Part shown: positions 26,641 through 34,692 of the stretch, piece after piece | How positions within the stretch are numbered: position 1 is the first letter of the stretch | How the letters are laid out: each line of letters opens with the position of its first letter | Assembly (NCBI RefSeq): GCF_017873675.1 | Contig: NZ_JAGGKK010000001.1 | Span: 248,001-312,000, forward strand | Direction of reading: 5' to 3' | Length of the DNA: 64,000 nucleotides | From: Virgibacillus litoralis | GTDB taxonomy: Bacteria > Bacillota > Bacilli > Bacillales > Amphibacillaceae | The notes under the pieces: model-generated | What the model was told of the DNA's origin: nothing | Databases searched by the model: none | The model's input: the letters and a program-made list of their open reading frames with translations, nothing else | Made by a program: the position numbers and the translations under genes

Positions 26641-26800
26641 TGTGTTCTGTCGATGTTCGTGCTCTTCTGTCGATGTTCCCGCTCTTCTGTCGATGTTCCG
26701 TGCTCTTCTGTTGATGTTCCTGCTCTTCTGTCGATGTTCCCGCTCTTCTGTCGATGTCCATTGCTCTTCTGTTGATGCTCCGTCCTCTACTGTTTATTCG
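26641..26800 (+). repeat. Tandem direct-repeat array 1 (8 units, 20-21 bp)
   Basis: Unit TCTTCTGTCGATGTTCCNGC. The TTCTG core starts at 26645, 26665, 26685, 26706, 26726, 26746 and 26767, with a variant unit near 26788, giving spacings of 20, 20, 21, 20, 20, 21 and 21. The shifts of one base break any reading frame. It lies in the 520-bp gap between the dipeptidase gene and the yrrT-luxS gene. The core is shared with arrays 2 and 3. Confidence 0.92.
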
Positions 26801-26910
26801 CCTCTCGATTAAACAGAATCATCAACATTAAAAACAGAGAAAATTTTTCTGCATCAACACAAAAATAAACCCAATACCGACTCCCACCCCATCAGTTCAT
26901 GCCAACAACA

Positions 26911-26936
26911 AAAGACAGCCTCTCAGACTGTCCTTT
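26911..26936 (-). terminator. Terminator after luxS
   Basis: Minus-strand hairpin GACAGTC/GGCTGTC (one mismatch) followed by TTTTGTTG. About 140 nt after the luxS stop. Confidence 0.6.
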
Positions 26937-27074
26937 GCAAAAAATTTCTATTTCTATGCTTATCAACTGCTAAGTGTACTAATCGTTAATATCCAGCTCT
27001 GTCATCTGTCTTCCAAAATAGTGTTTTTTCCGACTAACTGAACAATCGAATGGTATCGCCATAACTTTCGCCTC

Positions 27075-28196
27075 TTACTCTGCAAAAACTTGGTTCCAAT
27101 CATCTTTTTCTGCCACCATATCTTTGGCAATTTCTTTTGCCCCTTCCAAGCTATGATTAGCTGCCCAGCCACATTGTACTTCATTACATGCAGGTACTTC
27201 CTTTGCTTCCAAGACATCCTGAAGTGTTTTTTCCAACGCATCAAGGACCTGGTCATAATTATCATTATTTAAAATAGCGAGATAAAATCCAGTTTGACAC
27301 CCCATAGGCCCAATATCCAGAACATTGTCCATGTGATTCCGGATATTTTCCGCCATTAAATGCTCAATGGAATGCAGACCAGGCATATCCATATGTTCCT
27401 TGTTCGGTTGTTTGAATCGAATATCATATTTATAAACTTTATCACCATTCGAACCCGATGTTACACCAACCAATCGTACATATGGTGCTTTTACTTTTGT
27501 ATGATCAAGGTTGAAACTTTCTACATTCATTTTTTGTGCCATAATAAATCGCTCCTTTTTATTTTTTACAGCTATAATTAACCAAACGAAATTATTCATT
27601 TGTTCAAACTTAACATGAAACCCATTTGCTGTAAAAATACGTTGCAGTTCATCTATTGTTGTATAATATTCTCGTTGCAGATCTTCAGTCAGGTCCGTAA
27701 AACCCTGTTCATAGGCCTTCTTTATCATAATTTCCTTGTGCTCTTTTGATTCAAACACAGTATCCGCAAATACAATCTTTCCCATGGAAGGAAGAAGCCT
27801 AGAAAATTGCTGAATAGCAGTATCTTTTTCTTTATTTGTTAAATGATGAAAGGCATAGGTACTTACAACTGTGTGAACCTGCTTTGAGAATTGAGGAAAA
27901 TCGATAAAGTCACCTTCATATAAAGGTAAATCAGGTAACTTTTCAGCAGCTTTTTGCCGCATTGAATGCGATGGTTCAATACCTGTAACACTATAACCTG
28001 ATTCCATTAATTTCTTTGATAAATTCCCTGTACCAACACCAAATTCCAAAACGTTTCCGTAAGAACATTTGCTTACTTCATCCAAAATCACATCATAATT
28101 TGCAAAGACTGCCTTATATTGAGGGTCAACACCTTCTACACTTTTATCATATGAGTCTGCCCATTCATCAAATACATCTAAAAACTCACGCCCCAT
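27075..28196 (-). CDS. luxS: YrrT-type SAM methyltransferase fused in frame to LuxS (S-ribosylhomocysteine lyase)
   Basis: One open frame of 373 residues. Residues 1-218 are YrrT, a class I methyltransferase ([22 protein letters not shown] loop [21 protein letters not shown]). Residues 219-373 are a complete LuxS: zinc and active-site motifs [19 protein letters not shown] and [10 protein letters not shown] are all present. LuxS cleaves S-ribosylhomocysteine to homocysteine and the AI-2 precursor DPD; YrrT belongs to the same methyl cycle in Bacillus. At the junction there is no stop, yet GGAG stands 9 nt before the LuxS ATG (27542), so LuxS can also be made alone. A one-base change in the A6 run just before would restore a yrrT stop (TAA). 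Confidence 0.9.
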   Translation of the reverse strand: MGREFLDVFDEWADSYDKSVEGVDPQYKAVFANYDVILDEVSKCSYGNVLEFGVGTGNLSKKLMESGYSVTGIEPSHSMRQKAAEKLPDLPLYEGDFIDFPQFSKQVHTVVSTYAFHHLTNKEKDTAIQQFSRLLPSMGKIVFADTVFESKEHKEIMIKKAYEQGFTDLTEDLQREYYTTIDELQRIFTANGFHVKFEQMNNFVWLIIAVKNKKERFIMAQKMNVESFNLDHTKVKAPYVRLVGVTSGSNGDKVYKYDIRFKQPNKEHMDMPGLHSIEHLMAENIRNHMDNVLDIGPMGCQTGFYLAILNNDNYDQVLDALEKTLQDVLEAKEVPACNEVQCGWAANHSLEGAKEIAKDMVAEKDDWNQVFAE

Positions 28197-28291
28197 TTAT
28201 TCCAACTCCATAATATATCAATTCATAGTAAACAACTATGTTTAATACGAATTATATGTATAAGGATTACATATGTTTACTCTTACATCAT

Positions 28292-28405
28292 AACAAAAGC
28301 GCAAGCGCCTGCTCAGCGCCGTATGGACTGTGCTCAGCGCATCGCGGGTAGGTCACGTTGCCGCGCAAAGCGGCGGTCTTAGTCGATCTTCCTTTTCCCT
28401 GAGAT
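28292..28405. repeat. GC-rich intergenic repeat (copy 2)
   Basis: aacaaaagcgcaagcgcctg ... ttccttttccctgagat, nearly identical with 4535-4646. It lies just upstream of the yrrT-luxS start and downstream of the next terminator, in a 283-bp gap. Confidence 0.85.
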
Positions 28406-28417
28406 TAGTTTTCTAAG

Positions 28418-28459
28418 CAAAAATAAAGACGAGTGCTCACATATAGGTGTGCACTCGTC
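28418..28459 (-). terminator. Terminator after the YhcN-like gene
   Basis: Stem GACGAGTGC/GCACTCGTC, 14-nt loop, followed on the minus strand by TTTATTTTTG. Confidence 0.8.
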
Positions 28460-28479
28460 ATATAAAAAAAGATAAATTG

Positions 28480-29163
28480 TCAATCCTTGTTTTGCGGAAA
28501 AATACGTTCAATCATATTACCCATTTGATCAAATAAACCTTCAACAGGATCACCATTACCTGCATCATCTGCATAGTTATTAGCTAAATCAAAGAAGTCA
28601 GGATTAGTCGAAACATACACATTGTCAACATCACTATCGACTGACTTAACTATTTTTGAGATTTCTTGCTTCACCTCGTCAGTTAGCTCATTTCCATTAT
28701 TGTTTCCCTTTTGTCCAGCACTCCCATTATTCGTGAGTCCGTTGTTTTCACCATTAGTGTTATCAATGTTATTTCCATTGCCGTTGTTCATGTCATTAGT
28801 ATTGCCAGTGTTACCTGCGTTGCCATTATTCATTCCATTATCGTTACCATTATCTAATTCTGCAGCAACATATGCATTATTCTCTGTTTTTAGTACATAA
28901 GCATTGTCAATTCCCTTAACCTGATCAGAGATTTTATTTGCAGCTTTTTCTGCTAGTTCATACTCATTATTACCATTTTGTTGAGCATTGCCATTGTTGT
29001 TTCCATTATTTTGATCATTGTTCATATTATCTGTGGCGTTATAACGGGTTTGTTCCACATTATTTCCATTGCCGTTCTGACCTTCTTCATTTCCATTGTT
29101 CCCCTGACATGCTACAAGTGCTAACGAGATTACCACTAAAAGGCTTAATAGTTTCCACTTCAT
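28480..29163 (-). CDS. YhcN/YlaJ-family spore lipoprotein with Asn/Gly-rich repeats
   Basis: A 227-residue lipoprotein: signal peptide with lipobox LVAC (Cys 19), then two halves of the YhcN/YlaJ domain (ELAEKAANKISDQVKGIDNAY and EVKQEISKIVKSVDSDVDNV) split and preceded by long low-complexity stretches of N, G, M, D and T. YhcN and YlaJ are spore coat or cortex-associated lipoproteins of Bacillus; a forespore or spore location is therefore expected. The N/G-rich runs resemble the C-terminal tail of RsgI encoded 430 bp away. ATG follows AAGGAGG. Confidence 0.82.
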   Translation of the reverse strand: MKWKLLSLLVVISLALVACQGNNGNEEGQNGNGNNVEQTRYNATDNMNNDQNNGNNNGNAQQNGNNEYELAEKAANKISDQVKGIDNAYVLKTENNAYVAAELDNGNDNGMNNGNAGNTGNTNDMNNGNGNNIDNTNGENNGLTNNGSAGQKGNNNGNELTDEVKQEISKIVKSVDSDVDNVYVSTNPDFFDLANNYADDAGNGDPVEGLFDQMGNMIERIFPQNKD

Positions 29164-29322
29164 TTTATATATCCTCCTTACTATTTTGCCTTTAGTATGT
29201 AACAGTAAGGTGAATTTATTCTCTTAACACAAATTGGCAAGCACACCATTTTTGTTGCAGACAATAAAAAAGTAATTCGGGGAAACTACAAATAACCCTT
29301 TACAATTAAAGGAGGGCAAAGA

Positions 29323-29559
29323 ATGGAAATACCCGATTATGATAAAGCCTTGTATTACACATTGTGGGGACAATGGGATGACCTGCTTGTATTAATGGTC
29401 CGTACAAATGATGACATGTTATCCAAAAAAATCCAAATATTCCTGCACGCTTATCATTACTCACTTGATCAAACAAAAGTAGTCGAATCACACGATACCC
29501 TTCTATATTATATTGACCACGCTATGAAGTACACTCCCACAGCAGTAATGGAAGTATAA
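29323..29559 (+). CDS. yhdB: YhdB-like small protein
   Basis: A 78-residue cytoplasmic protein. DYDKALYYTLWGQWDDLLVL and MLSKKIQIFLHAYHY match the short YhdB family of Bacillus as I remember it; function unknown. ATG 29323 follows AAAGGAGGG. It is the only plus-strand gene in this area, wedged between the lipoprotein and rsgI genes, and shares a bidirectional terminator with rsgI. Confidence 0.7.
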   Translation: MEIPDYDKALYYTLWGQWDDLLVLMVRTNDDMLSKKIQIFLHAYHYSLDQTKVVESHDTLLYYIDHAMKYTPTAVMEV

Positions 29560-29560
29560 A

Positions 29561-29588
29561 GAAAATGCACCAGAACTGGTGCATTTTC
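29561..29588. terminator. Bidirectional terminator between yhdB and rsgI
   Basis: Perfect 13-bp stem GAAAATGCACCAG/CTGGTGCATTTTC with a 2-nt spacer at its centre; T-rich on both sides. Confidence 0.85.
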
Positions 29589-29591
29589 ATT

Positions 29592-30755
29592 TTAATTCTT
29601 ATTATGATTTCCGTTCCCTTTATTTCCGTGATTTCCGTTATTGCCGTTATTGCCGTTATTTCCTTTATGTTTATTATTGCCATTATCTTTTTCATTACCA
29701 TTAGTCCAATGATTTCCATTATTACCATGGTTTCCGTTGTCATGATTCTTATGTTTATCTTTTTGGTGTCCGCGAGCCTTACGATTTTTATCTTTAGCAT
29801 TATCCTTTTCCAGTTTACCCTTTTGGGTATTATTTCCTACATTTTTCTTATTTGCATTTATTTCGCCATTTTTTTCTTTCAGCTCACTTGGATGTTTATT
29901 ATTACCTTTTTCTTCATAATCATTATTATTTAATGATTGGGCAGACTCATCACTATTACTCTTATTCGATTTAATGGATTCAGAATGATTTTGGTTTTTA
30001 TTATAAAAAGAATTTATCATTGCTTCTTCCTCATCATTCACAGGTGTTGTTTGATCCATATTATCTTCCTTAGAAACATCATGTGTTTCGTTTGATTCAG
30101 CAAGTGATGTCGCCATTAGTTCATTCATTGTCTGTTTATTTTCCTTAGCCTGTATACGTATTTTTTTAGGTACTTGAAATGTAGCTATTTTCCAGTCCGT
30201 ATTGTGGTCTGAGAAGTATTTGTCAACTGTATCAACAACTGAAGTTTTGTGTCCGTCCAAAATGTAGCTGACCCCAACAAGCATATTTTTGCCATTTTTT
30301 AATAAGCCTGCCTTTTCACTTGTATTCATTATGTTATCGATGACGTGTTCTAATTCTTTTCCTTTATATTTGGAAAGCTTATTAATGAGAATCTCAGCGT
30401 CGCCATTCAATGGATTGATTGATTGTACTTTTAGTTGTTCATTAACTTCCAATTCAACACTTGGATTAATATCGATGTTAACATATGCATATGTTTCATT
30501 TGAATTCATGATAAAGTAAAAAGGCATTATTAGTAAAAGTACCATACATGTCATTGCAATTAAGCGAACAGGAACTGAATTATTTCTGCCCGAAAATAGA
30601 TAAAATAATGAATTCATTTTTGATTCCTTTGGCTGAAAATAAACTTCAGTACCAATATCAGCATCTTCAATCGGAAGAGCTTTTTGGAATGCACCATCTT
30701 TTTGCATAACAATTGTATAGCGGCGATGCTTTTCCATTACGATTCCTTTTTTCAC
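29592..30755 (-). CDS. rsgI: RsgI anti-sigma factor with Asn/Gly/Lys-rich tail
   Basis: Membrane-bound inhibitor of SigI, 387 residues. Residues 1-55 form the cytoplasmic RsgI_N domain (GIVMEKHRRYTIVMQKDGAF), about 64-84 a single membrane segment, and about 88-200 the external domain beginning AYVNIDINPSVELEVNE, where RsgI proteins are cut. The rest is low complexity, ending in runs of N, G, H and K in place of the carbohydrate-binding modules found in some clostridial RsgI. Start is GTG 30755, overlapping the sigI stop by 1 nt; AGGGGGTG precedes it. Confidence 0.9.
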   Translation of the reverse strand: MKKGIVMEKHRRYTIVMQKDGAFQKALPIEDADIGTEVYFQPKESKMNSLFYLFSGRNNSVPVRLIAMTCMVLLLIMPFYFIMNSNETYAYVNIDINPSVELEVNEQLKVQSINPLNGDAEILINKLSKYKGKELEHVIDNIMNTSEKAGLLKNGKNMLVGVSYILDGHKTSVVDTVDKYFSDHNTDWKIATFQVPKKIRIQAKENKQTMNELMATSLAESNETHDVSKEDNMDQTTPVNDEEEAMINSFYNKNQNHSESIKSNKSNSDESAQSLNNNDYEEKGNNKHPSELKEKNGEINANKKNVGNNTQKGKLEKDNAKDKNRKARGHQKDKHKNHDNGNHGNNGNHWTNGNEKDNGNNKHKGNNGNNGNNGNHGNKGNGNHNKN

Positions 30756-31480
30756 TAACCCACCCCCTTAAGATACTCCTTAAGATACATATAATCTTCA
30801 TTTAAAACAACAAAAATAGCCAAAATAAATTTCCTGTTTCGTTCTAACGTTTTCTTGCTTACATCCACTTTTTTTACTAGATCCTTAATCGGCAGTTTCT
30901 TCTTTTGGTACACATACTCCCGAAGGTCAGGATCATTATAAAGCTTTTTGGCTACTGCAACTGCTGATTCCCGTGCATCCTTATGCTTTGGTGAAGCCTC
31001 TGTCAGCTCAACCAGTGACAATTTATAGACACGCAGCTTCTCTTTAAAATCTATTATTTCTTCCCTGCGATGCCATGCTTCTTGTTCCTGCTGATAAATT
31101 TCTTTCACAGCAACAATTTCGGTAGGGTTCTCCATCTGCTCTTCATCAAAACTTTCGTCTAGTGATACTGCAGCAGGTGTCCTTTGAACATACCGAATGT
31201 AATCAATCACTTTCCTCTTCACAACTAACTTTGAAAAGGAGAGGAATGAACTGCCTTTATCAGGAGAATAGGATAAAATTGCTTCATTAAATGCAGCAAG
31301 ACCAATACTGAATTCATCATCTTTTTGTGGGTCAATATAACGTTTGCAAACTTCTGAAACACATTTTGCAATAAACGGCTGATATGACTTCAAAAGATAG
31401 TTCTGTAACGTTCGATCCCCTCGCTGGACTGAGGCAATCATTTCATCAAGGGGCATTTCTTCTACAGACTGACTCATCAT
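30755..31480 (-). CDS. sigI: RNA polymerase sigma factor SigI
   Basis: Heat- and cell-wall-related sigma factor, 241 residues. Region 2 is seen in YQPFIAKCVSEVCKRYID and DDEFSIGLAAFNEAILSYS, followed by SFLSFSKLVVKRKVIDYIRY; the C-terminal part (LPIKDLVKKVDVSKKTLERN) is the SigI-specific DNA-binding domain. It is the first gene of the sigI-rsgI operon. A SigI-like promoter lies just upstream, so it probably controls its own expression. ATG 31480 follows GGGGGTG. Confidence 0.93.
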   Translation of the reverse strand: MMSQSVEEMPLDEMIASVQRGDRTLQNYLLKSYQPFIAKCVSEVCKRYIDPQKDDEFSIGLAAFNEAILSYSPDKGSSFLSFSKLVVKRKVIDYIRYVQRTPAAVSLDESFDEEQMENPTEIVAVKEIYQQEQEAWHRREEIIDFKEKLRVYKLSLVELTEASPKHKDARESAVAVAKKLYNDPDLREYVYQKKKLPIKDLVKKVDVSKKTLERNRKFILAIFVVLNEDYMYLKEYLKGVG

Positions 31481-31596
31481 TAGACTGAAGCACCCCCAGT
31501 CATTATAGATTTCGTTATATCATTACGCTTTTTGGGTGTAGTTAATAAGGATTTATTATAAATTACTTCATTATTAGTTAATATATTATTTTGCAT
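31480..31596 (-). CDS. Possible 38-aa upstream ORF overlapping the sigI start
   Basis: Starts MQNNILTNNEVIYNKSLLTT and ends TGGASV, with its TAA overlapping the sigI ATG (TAATG). No convincing ribosome site and no family are seen. The proposed SigI promoter lies inside it, so it would be read only from a more distal promoter. Could be chance. Confidence 0.25.
   Translation of the reverse strand: MQNNILTNNEVIYNKSLLTTPKKRNDITKSIMTGGASV
31511..31539 (-). promoter_or_regulatory. SigI-type promoter of the sigI-rsgI operon
   Basis: On the minus strand ACACCCAAAAA is followed, 14 nt later, by CGAAA. SigI promoters of B. subtilis and Clostridium have a CACCC/ACCCC-A-rich -35 and a CGAA -10. It lies about 31 nt before the sigI start. 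Confidence 0.55.
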
Positions 31597-31769
31597 GATG
31601 AAACCACCATCTTTGTTTATATATTTTTGCATAAAAATTACCTAAATTAAGCTTATCGTACTAGCTAATATGTTGCTATCTCAAAATAATTACAGTTTGT
31701 TTAAATATTCATTACTTATCTAGTATAACGGCTTATTATCATTATTTTGTAGTAAATAACTGCTAAATA

Positions 31770-31800
31770 AAAATTGATGCCTTCACAAGGCATCAATTTA
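31770..31800 (-). terminator. Terminator after the serine protease gene
   Basis: Perfect 13-bp stem AAATTGATGCCTT/AAGGCATCAATTT with a 3-nt loop and T5 on the minus strand. Confidence 0.85.
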
Positions 31801-31818
31801 TTGTATATTAAACGAAAA

Positions 31819-32634
31819 TCATTCATTGTTATGTTCATAATAATAATCTATAGGTACAAAAAGTCCAACACGTCCATGCGTATCATGAAACAATGTTGCA
31901 AAAACAACTCCAATAACTTTGCCATCCTGGTTAATAACTGGACTTCCGCTATTCCCACGGTATACTGGGGCATCTATCATTAAAACCGGCTCTTCCCAAC
32001 TACCTAATGACGTATAGTCTATTATTGTTCCTTTGTTCGCTATTCCATTAAAACTCAGTGGATTACCTATAAAATAAATCGGATCATTCGGCTGGAATGT
32101 TGTCTTGTCAGCTAATTGTAAATGCGGCAGATCCTCACCATCTATATTAAGAACTGCTAAATCGACTGATGGAAATGTATCAACAATGTCGGCTGAAAAT
32201 AACCCATCATCGGGAAAAGCAACCGTAACAGAATCCTTCCCTTCAACTACATGGTTATTGGTTAAGATTGTTCCGTCAGCTGTAATTGCAAAACCAGTAC
32301 CTTTGCTATCACCTGTCTCGATTGTTACAACTGCTTCTTTATAAGTTTGGATATTGTCCTGAGTTGACAATTTTGCTGATGTTACTAAAAAGTTAACAGC
32401 AGGAACCGAAAACGTTTTAGGAAGGAGTGCCACCACATTAAATAACATTACAAGTGCAATTAACCAGAACGCCCACTTTGGAAATGGACGCTTTGGTTTT
32501 GGGTCTTTTTCCTGCTGTGCCTTTGTTAATGCTTTTTGGCGCTCGATTTCGACGAGTTCCTTTAATTCTTCTTCGTCAAACTCTTCATATAAATCTTCAT
32601 CAATCACATCATGGTCATTTCTTTCTTTTGTCAT
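31819..32634 (-). CDS. Membrane-anchored trypsin-like serine protease, HtrA-like without PDZ
   Basis: A 271-residue protein. Residues 1-50 are acidic and charged (cytoplasmic), about 53-72 is one membrane segment, and the rest is a trypsin-fold domain with the triad in TNNHVV (His), SVDLAVL (Asp) and YRGNSGSPV (Ser). It ends soon after the protease domain, so unlike HtrA/DegP it has no PDZ domain. Probably an extracytoplasmic protease. ATG 32634 follows GAGGTG. It lies 25 nt after bmrD and may be read with bmrCD. Confidence 0.82.
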   Translation of the reverse strand: MTKERNDHDVIDEDLYEEFDEEELKELVEIERQKALTKAQQEKDPKPKRPFPKWAFWLIALVMLFNVVALLPKTFSVPAVNFLVTSAKLSTQDNIQTYKEAVVTIETGDSKGTGFAITADGTILTNNHVVEGKDSVTVAFPDDGLFSADIVDTFPSVDLAVLNIDGEDLPHLQLADKTTFQPNDPIYFIGNPLSFNGIANKGTIIDYTSLGSWEEPVLMIDAPVYRGNSGSPVINQDGKVIGVVFATLFHDTHGRVGLFVPIDYYYEHNNE

Positions 32635-32658
32635 AACACACCTCACACAGCTGAATAC

Positions 32659-34692
32659 CTAGACTGCTCGTTTGGACTTTCCTTGTTGCATTCGGTACAT
32701 ATGATAATATAAGCCCTTTTCACCAATAAGCTGATGATGGTTACCTCTTTCTTTTATTGTACCATTTTCTAGTACAAAAATAGAATCAGCTTGCTGTATT
32801 GTCGATAAACGGTGTGCAATAACAAGTGTAGTTCTTCCCTTTTTTAAAACCTCCAAGGCATTTTGAATGATACTTTCTGTCTCGGTATCAATATTAGCTG
32901 TTGCTTCGTCCAATATAAGAATTGCCGGATCAAAAGCAAGTGCTCGAGCGAAGGAAATTAATTGACGCTCACCAAGCGAGTAAGTCGTACCTCCTTCAGA
33001 CACCTTTTCATCGTATCCATCAGGGAGTTTTTCTATGAAACGGTCTGCTCCAACGGCTTTTAACGCACTAACTGCGCTAGCTCGAGTAATTCCAGGATCG
33101 CTCATCGTGACATTTGAAAGGATTGTTCCGGAAAACAAAAATGGATCTTGGAGCACTATTCCCATGTGCCCTCTAACTTGTTGTCGTGACCATTCTTGTG
33201 TACAATGCCCATCAATTGTAATTGTTCCCTTTTGCGGGTCATAAAATCGGAAAAGTAAATTCATAATCGAACTTTTTCCAGATCCCGTATGCCCTACAAA
33301 TGCTGCTGTTTCCCCTGATTTTATTTCAAAAGATATATCGTTTAACACATAATCCACATCGTTATACGCGAACGATACATGATCAAAATAAATATTACCT
33401 TGATATCGATCCACGCTATCATTGATAACCTTCTCACCGTCATGGTCCAGTAATTCAAATACCCTGTTTCCGGCAACTCGCGCCTGTTCGATTAATGGAA
33501 GCTGATTGACAATATCCTCCATCGGCTCAAACAGCCTAGTTAAATAATCAACAAATGCATAAAGCACTCCGATTGAAATAATACTTCCCGGTTCTAATGA
33601 AAAGGAGCCGAAATACCAAATAAAGCCAACAAATGCCAAATTACGAAAAACTGTTACAAGATTATATGACGTTAACGCACTTAACTTAACCAGTTTACGT
33701 TGATAAGTAAAGTGTCGTTCATTCAATACTTCGAAATCGTCCTTCGTCTTCTTCTCCCTGCTGAATGCTTGAATAATTGGCATTCCCTGAATTGCCTCAT
33801 TGATGTTTCCATTAATCTCACTAATCGTAGCACGAACAACCCTGTTATATTTCGTTCCAAAATGTTTATATAGTTTCATCCATCCAATAATTAAAGGAAC
33901 AAGCACTAAACACATTGCGGCTAACTTTACATCCAGAATAAATAACGCCACGAAAATTCCTGTCATATATATAATACTTGTTACAACAATTGATAAGACT
34001 CTTTCGTACAAATCACGTATTGCTTCCGTATCATTCGTAACACGTGCCACAATCTTCCCGGCAGATTGCTCCACATAATAGTTAATTGGGATTCGTTGTG
34101 TATGCGCAAAAATATCATTACGCATTTTTTGCACAATCTGATTTGACGATTTCTGTAATAGAAATGTCTGATAAAATTGAAAGAACCCTGCGATAACAAG
34201 TAAAACCATATATAAAACCAATAGAAATATAATTGGTCCTTGTTCAGGCTTGAAAAACGGGTATATTTCTGACATGGAAAGTTTCTCACCTTCATATGTC
34301 AGCGTTTCATCTGCCGTAGTGATGGTGATCTTTTCACCCTCTGCACTACGCTTACCTTGTAACGGAACAGTTTCATTTACAAAATAATAATCGCGGCTTA
34401 CTTGAAAAACAGTAGCACTACCTAATTCATGATCCGAATTTTCTATACGATCAGCCCGTTTATACAATTCACCATTGTAGGAAACTGTATATTTATCATC
34501 GTTGTTTTCTACCTTCTGCCATTTACCTTCTACCCCCAGGATATGTTCATCAATTACCGTTTTCGCAATTAATGGCCCAGCAAGTTCAAGCGCAACAGCA
34601 ACGATCAGACAAGCTAATCCGATCAGTATACCTTTTTTGAAATGTAACGCATACTGAAACAGTCGCTTTTCAGTTGATGATTTTGATTTCAT
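32659..34692 (-). CDS. bmrD: Multidrug ABC transporter half BmrD (YheH-like)
   Basis: A 677-residue half transporter with six membrane segments, then an ATPase domain. An insertion of about 90 residues after the first segment (about 50-145) is the external domain known for BmrD. Walker A GHTGSGKSS and Walker B AILILDEATANID are intact, but the signature reads YSLGERQ instead of LSGGQ. In the heterodimer this weak signature pairs with the weak Walker B of BmrC, making one degenerate ATP site. Its start overlaps the bmrC stop (TAATG). Confidence 0.9.
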   Translation of the reverse strand: MKSKSSTEKRLFQYALHFKKGILIGLACLIVAVALELAGPLIAKTVIDEHILGVEGKWQKVENNDDKYTVSYNGELYKRADRIENSDHELGSATVFQVSRDYYFVNETVPLQGKRSAEGEKITITTADETLTYEGEKLSMSEIYPFFKPEQGPIIFLLVLYMVLLVIAGFFQFYQTFLLQKSSNQIVQKMRNDIFAHTQRIPINYYVEQSAGKIVARVTNDTEAIRDLYERVLSIVVTSIIYMTGIFVALFILDVKLAAMCLVLVPLIIGWMKLYKHFGTKYNRVVRATISEINGNINEAIQGMPIIQAFSREKKTKDDFEVLNERHFTYQRKLVKLSALTSYNLVTVFRNLAFVGFIWYFGSFSLEPGSIISIGVLYAFVDYLTRLFEPMEDIVNQLPLIEQARVAGNRVFELLDHDGEKVINDSVDRYQGNIYFDHVSFAYNDVDYVLNDISFEIKSGETAAFVGHTGSGKSSIMNLLFRFYDPQKGTITIDGHCTQEWSRQQVRGHMGIVLQDPFLFSGTILSNVTMSDPGITRASAVSALKAVGADRFIEKLPDGYDEKVSEGGTTYSLGERQLISFARALAFDPAILILDEATANIDTETESIIQNALEVLKKGRTTLVIAHRLSTIQQADSIFVLENGTIKERGNHHQLIGEKGLYYHMYRMQQGKSKRAV

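Noticed and set aside
26641-26800. CRISPR array
   Set aside because: Units are 20-21 bp with no unique spacers between them, and no cas gene is nearby; it is a simple direct-repeat array.
26621-26812. Plus-strand 63-codon frame through array 1 (Cys/Ser/Leu-rich)
   Set aside because: No ribosome site, composition is set by the repeat, and it has no related frame in arrays 2 and 3.
29565-29933. 122-codon plus-strand hydrophobic frame (Ile/Phe-rich)
   Set aside because: Antisense of the Asn/Lys codons in the rsgI tail; hydrophobicity is a mirror effect.
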